In this document: positions 62,967 through 64,000 of the stretch, piece by piece
Position numbering within the stretch: position 1 is the first letter of the stretch
How the letters are laid out: each line of letters opens with the position of its first letter
NCBI RefSeq assembly: GCF_011578045.1
Contig: NZ_CP049801.1
Location: forward strand, 1,612,001-1,676,000
From: Acinetobacter shaoyimingii
Lineage (GTDB): Bacteria > Pseudomonadota > Gammaproteobacteria > Pseudomonadales > Moraxellaceae
DNA length: 64,000 bases
Reading direction: 5' to 3'
Notes under the pieces: generated by a model
Seen by the model: the letters and a program-made list of their open reading frames with translations, nothing else
Database searches by the model: none
Told to the model about the DNA's origin: nothing
Translations under genes and position numbers: made by a program

Positions 62967-63713
62967 GTGCCAAAACCACGTATTCGAATGTTTGCAGGAC
63001 CAAATGGTTCAGGGAAAAGTACGATCATTGAATATTTGTCACCACGACAGGTAGGCGCATTTCTAAATGCAGATGAATTGGAAAAAGTATTAAAACAAAC
63101 GCATCGACTTGATCCTAGCCATTACCATTCTGAGCTGTCCGCCCAAAAACTGATTCATTTCCTCGAACAGAAAATACGTAAAGTTGGGCAAAAAAGTAAG
63201 CCATTATTAGCTAAGTTGCCTGTCATTCAGCCTGATGGTGCAATTGCGTTTCAACCGAGTGAAATAGACTCGTATTTGGCAGCTCGAATTATTGATTTTA
63301 TTCGTTTTGAATTTTTAGCACTGAATATAAGTTTTACCTTTGAAACAGTGATGTCGCACATCAGTAAAGTTGAGTTTTTAAAACAAGCGCAGGAACAGGG
63401 TTTTAGAACTTATTTATATTATGTCGCAACAGTAGATCCTGACATCAACATTGCTCGCGTTCAATATCGTGTAGATATGGGTGGACATCCAGTAGCTGAG
63501 CATAAAATTCGTGAACGTTATACACGAAGTTTAGATTTATTGATGTCCGCCGTAGAATACGCCAATCGTGCCTATATTTTTGATAATTCGTCCAATGGGC
63601 AAATGGCATCGTTTATTGCGGAAATAGAAGAGGGTGAACGCTTAAAGTTAAACCCTGAAATTGAACAATTTCCAAGATGGTTTGTAGACAAAGTTTTAAC
63701 TGAATTTCAATAA
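62967..63713 (+). CDS. Zeta-toxin-family P-loop kinase
   Basis: A 248-residue P-loop kinase of the zeta-toxin family. MFAGPNGSGKSTIIEYLSPR has the Walker A motif (G11 to T19) with the zeta-typical A-G-P-N-G-S-G-K-S-T start, and FLNADEL a conserved acidic residue. FTFETVMSH is the family's E-T motif, and RYTRSLDLLMSAVEYANRAY is the following R-x-x-R helix. Zeta toxins phosphorylate UDP-N-acetylglucosamine; related proteins have other targets. The start is GTG at 62967; an ATG at 62988 would lose little. It follows the presumed antitoxin by 61 bases. Confidence 0.85.
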   Translation: MPKPRIRMFAGPNGSGKSTIIEYLSPRQVGAFLNADELEKVLKQTHRLDPSHYHSELSAQKLIHFLEQKIRKVGQKSKPLLAKLPVIQPDGAIAFQPSEIDSYLAARIIDFIRFEFLALNISFTFETVMSHISKVEFLKQAQEQGFRTYLYYVATVDPDINIARVQYRVDMGGHPVAEHKIRERYTRSLDLLMSAVEYANRAYIFDNSSNGQMASFIAEIEEGERLKLNPEIEQFPRWFVDKVLTEFQ

Positions 63714-63718
63714 AAAAC

Positions 63719-63750
63719 GCCCGTATTTAATTGTAAATACGGGCATTTTT
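63719..63750. terminator. Bidirectional terminator, zeta gene / DsbD-like gene
   Basis: GCCCGTATTTA (63719-63729), loop ATTG, TAAATACGGGC (63734-63744), with A and T tracts outside. Confidence 0.92.
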
Positions 63751-63781
63751 AATCTAAGAGAATCTTTGCTAAATTTATGAC

Positions 63782-64000
63782 TCAATGCGTTTTTAATTTA
63801 TCTAACACTTGAATCAGTTCATTTGCTTTAAATGTTCCAGTGAGTCGAAGGTTGCGAATTTCCTGACCATCTGGCTGGAAAAGTAAGAGCGTTGGGGGGC
63901 CTAGAATTTCATGATCTTTTAAAATCAGATCTTGTGAAGCGTTATAGTGAGATAAGTCTAGTTTGATTAAATAATAATGCTGTAAATGTTCCTGCACATC
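63782..64000 (-). CDS. Thiol:disulfide interchange protein DsbD-like, 3' end only
   Basis: The last 72 codons of a gene that runs off the right edge. The visible chain, DVQEHLQHYYLIKLDLSHYN, then LKDHEILGPPTLLLFQPDGQ and LRLTGTFKANELIQVLDKL, matches the end of a thioredoxin-fold domain with the cis-proline in G-P-P-T, as in the C-terminal domain of DsbD (V-x-L-x-x-D-x-T, G-x-P-T-x-x-F). The catalytic C-x-x-C and membrane part would lie beyond the edge. Another thioredoxin-like protein is possible. Confidence 0.75.
   Translation of the reverse strand, partial: DVQEHLQHYYLIKLDLSHYNASQDLILKDHEILGPPTLLLFQPDGQEIRNLRLTGTFKANELIQVLDKLKTH

Noticed and set aside
1..64000. Insertion sequences, prophage or genomic island
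   Set aside because: No transposase, integrase, phage structural gene or flanking repeats were seen; gaps contain at most short coding remnants.

Overview
The window is AT-rich chromosomal DNA from a Gram-negative gammaproteobacterium, most likely Acinetobacter (genus inferred from gene content and recalled gene neighbourhoods, not from a search). The Gram-negative evidence is direct: a porin, outer-membrane phospholipase A, a chaperone-usher fimbrial operon and several lipoproteins. I see no rRNA, tRNA, CRISPR array, insertion sequence or prophage. Genes are mostly short operons separated by clear intrinsic terminators.

Layout. 1-3.2 kb: an AT-rich gap, an aromatic-acid MFS transporter, a frameshifted unknown gene and an ankyrin protein. 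3.2-11.1 kb, minus strand: a lytic transglycosylase lipoprotein, an unknown lipoprotein, and a six-gene phospholipid operon resembling E. coli ynbABCD plus an acyltransferase and a small membrane protein. 11.2-17.3 kb: ybaK, a pentanucleotide repeat, an MFS transporter and a cobalamin nucleotide-loop operon (2H phosphoesterase-cobU-cobT-cobC-cobS). 17.3-21.5 kb, minus strand: porin, HIT protein, small secreted protein, beta-hydroxyacid dehydrogenase and a PhaC-like hydrolase. 21.6-29.6 kb: metZ, ybaB, recR, rnd, ycgL, a MoxR/VWA pair and an unlinked trpB.

29.9-32.6 kb holds the most unusual pair: a secreted NucA/NucB-type nuclease followed by a MoeA-like protein that lacks the MoeA catalytic aspartate. 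Then come CBS, DUF2750 and Sel1-like proteins, two small membrane proteins, an M16 peptidase pair divergent from ftsY, two Frm2/Hbn1-like nitroreductases, a DUF2057 protein, and a double-glycine-leader bacteriocin-like peptide with a 54-residue membrane protein downstream. 44.0-47.4 kb is a complete cytochrome bd operon, cydP-cydA-cydB-cydX-ybgE, including two very small genes. 48.2-50.8 kb carries a YqiJ-like protein, a Rieske ferredoxin, a PfkB kinase and a GNAT enzyme.

51.7-57.9 kb is a four-gene chaperone-usher fimbrial operon and a short orphan fimbrial-like protein, both flanked by long AT-rich gaps that may hold decayed coding sequence. 58.3-64 kb has a PreP-like protease, pldA, a likely zeta-type toxin-antitoxin pair and the truncated 3' end of a DsbD-like gene running off the right edge.

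The best candidates for undescribed biology are the nuclease/MoeA-like pair, the extended ynb-like lipid operon, and the orphan bacteriocin with its possible immunity protein. All functions come from reading motifs and remembered family sequences; no searches were run.
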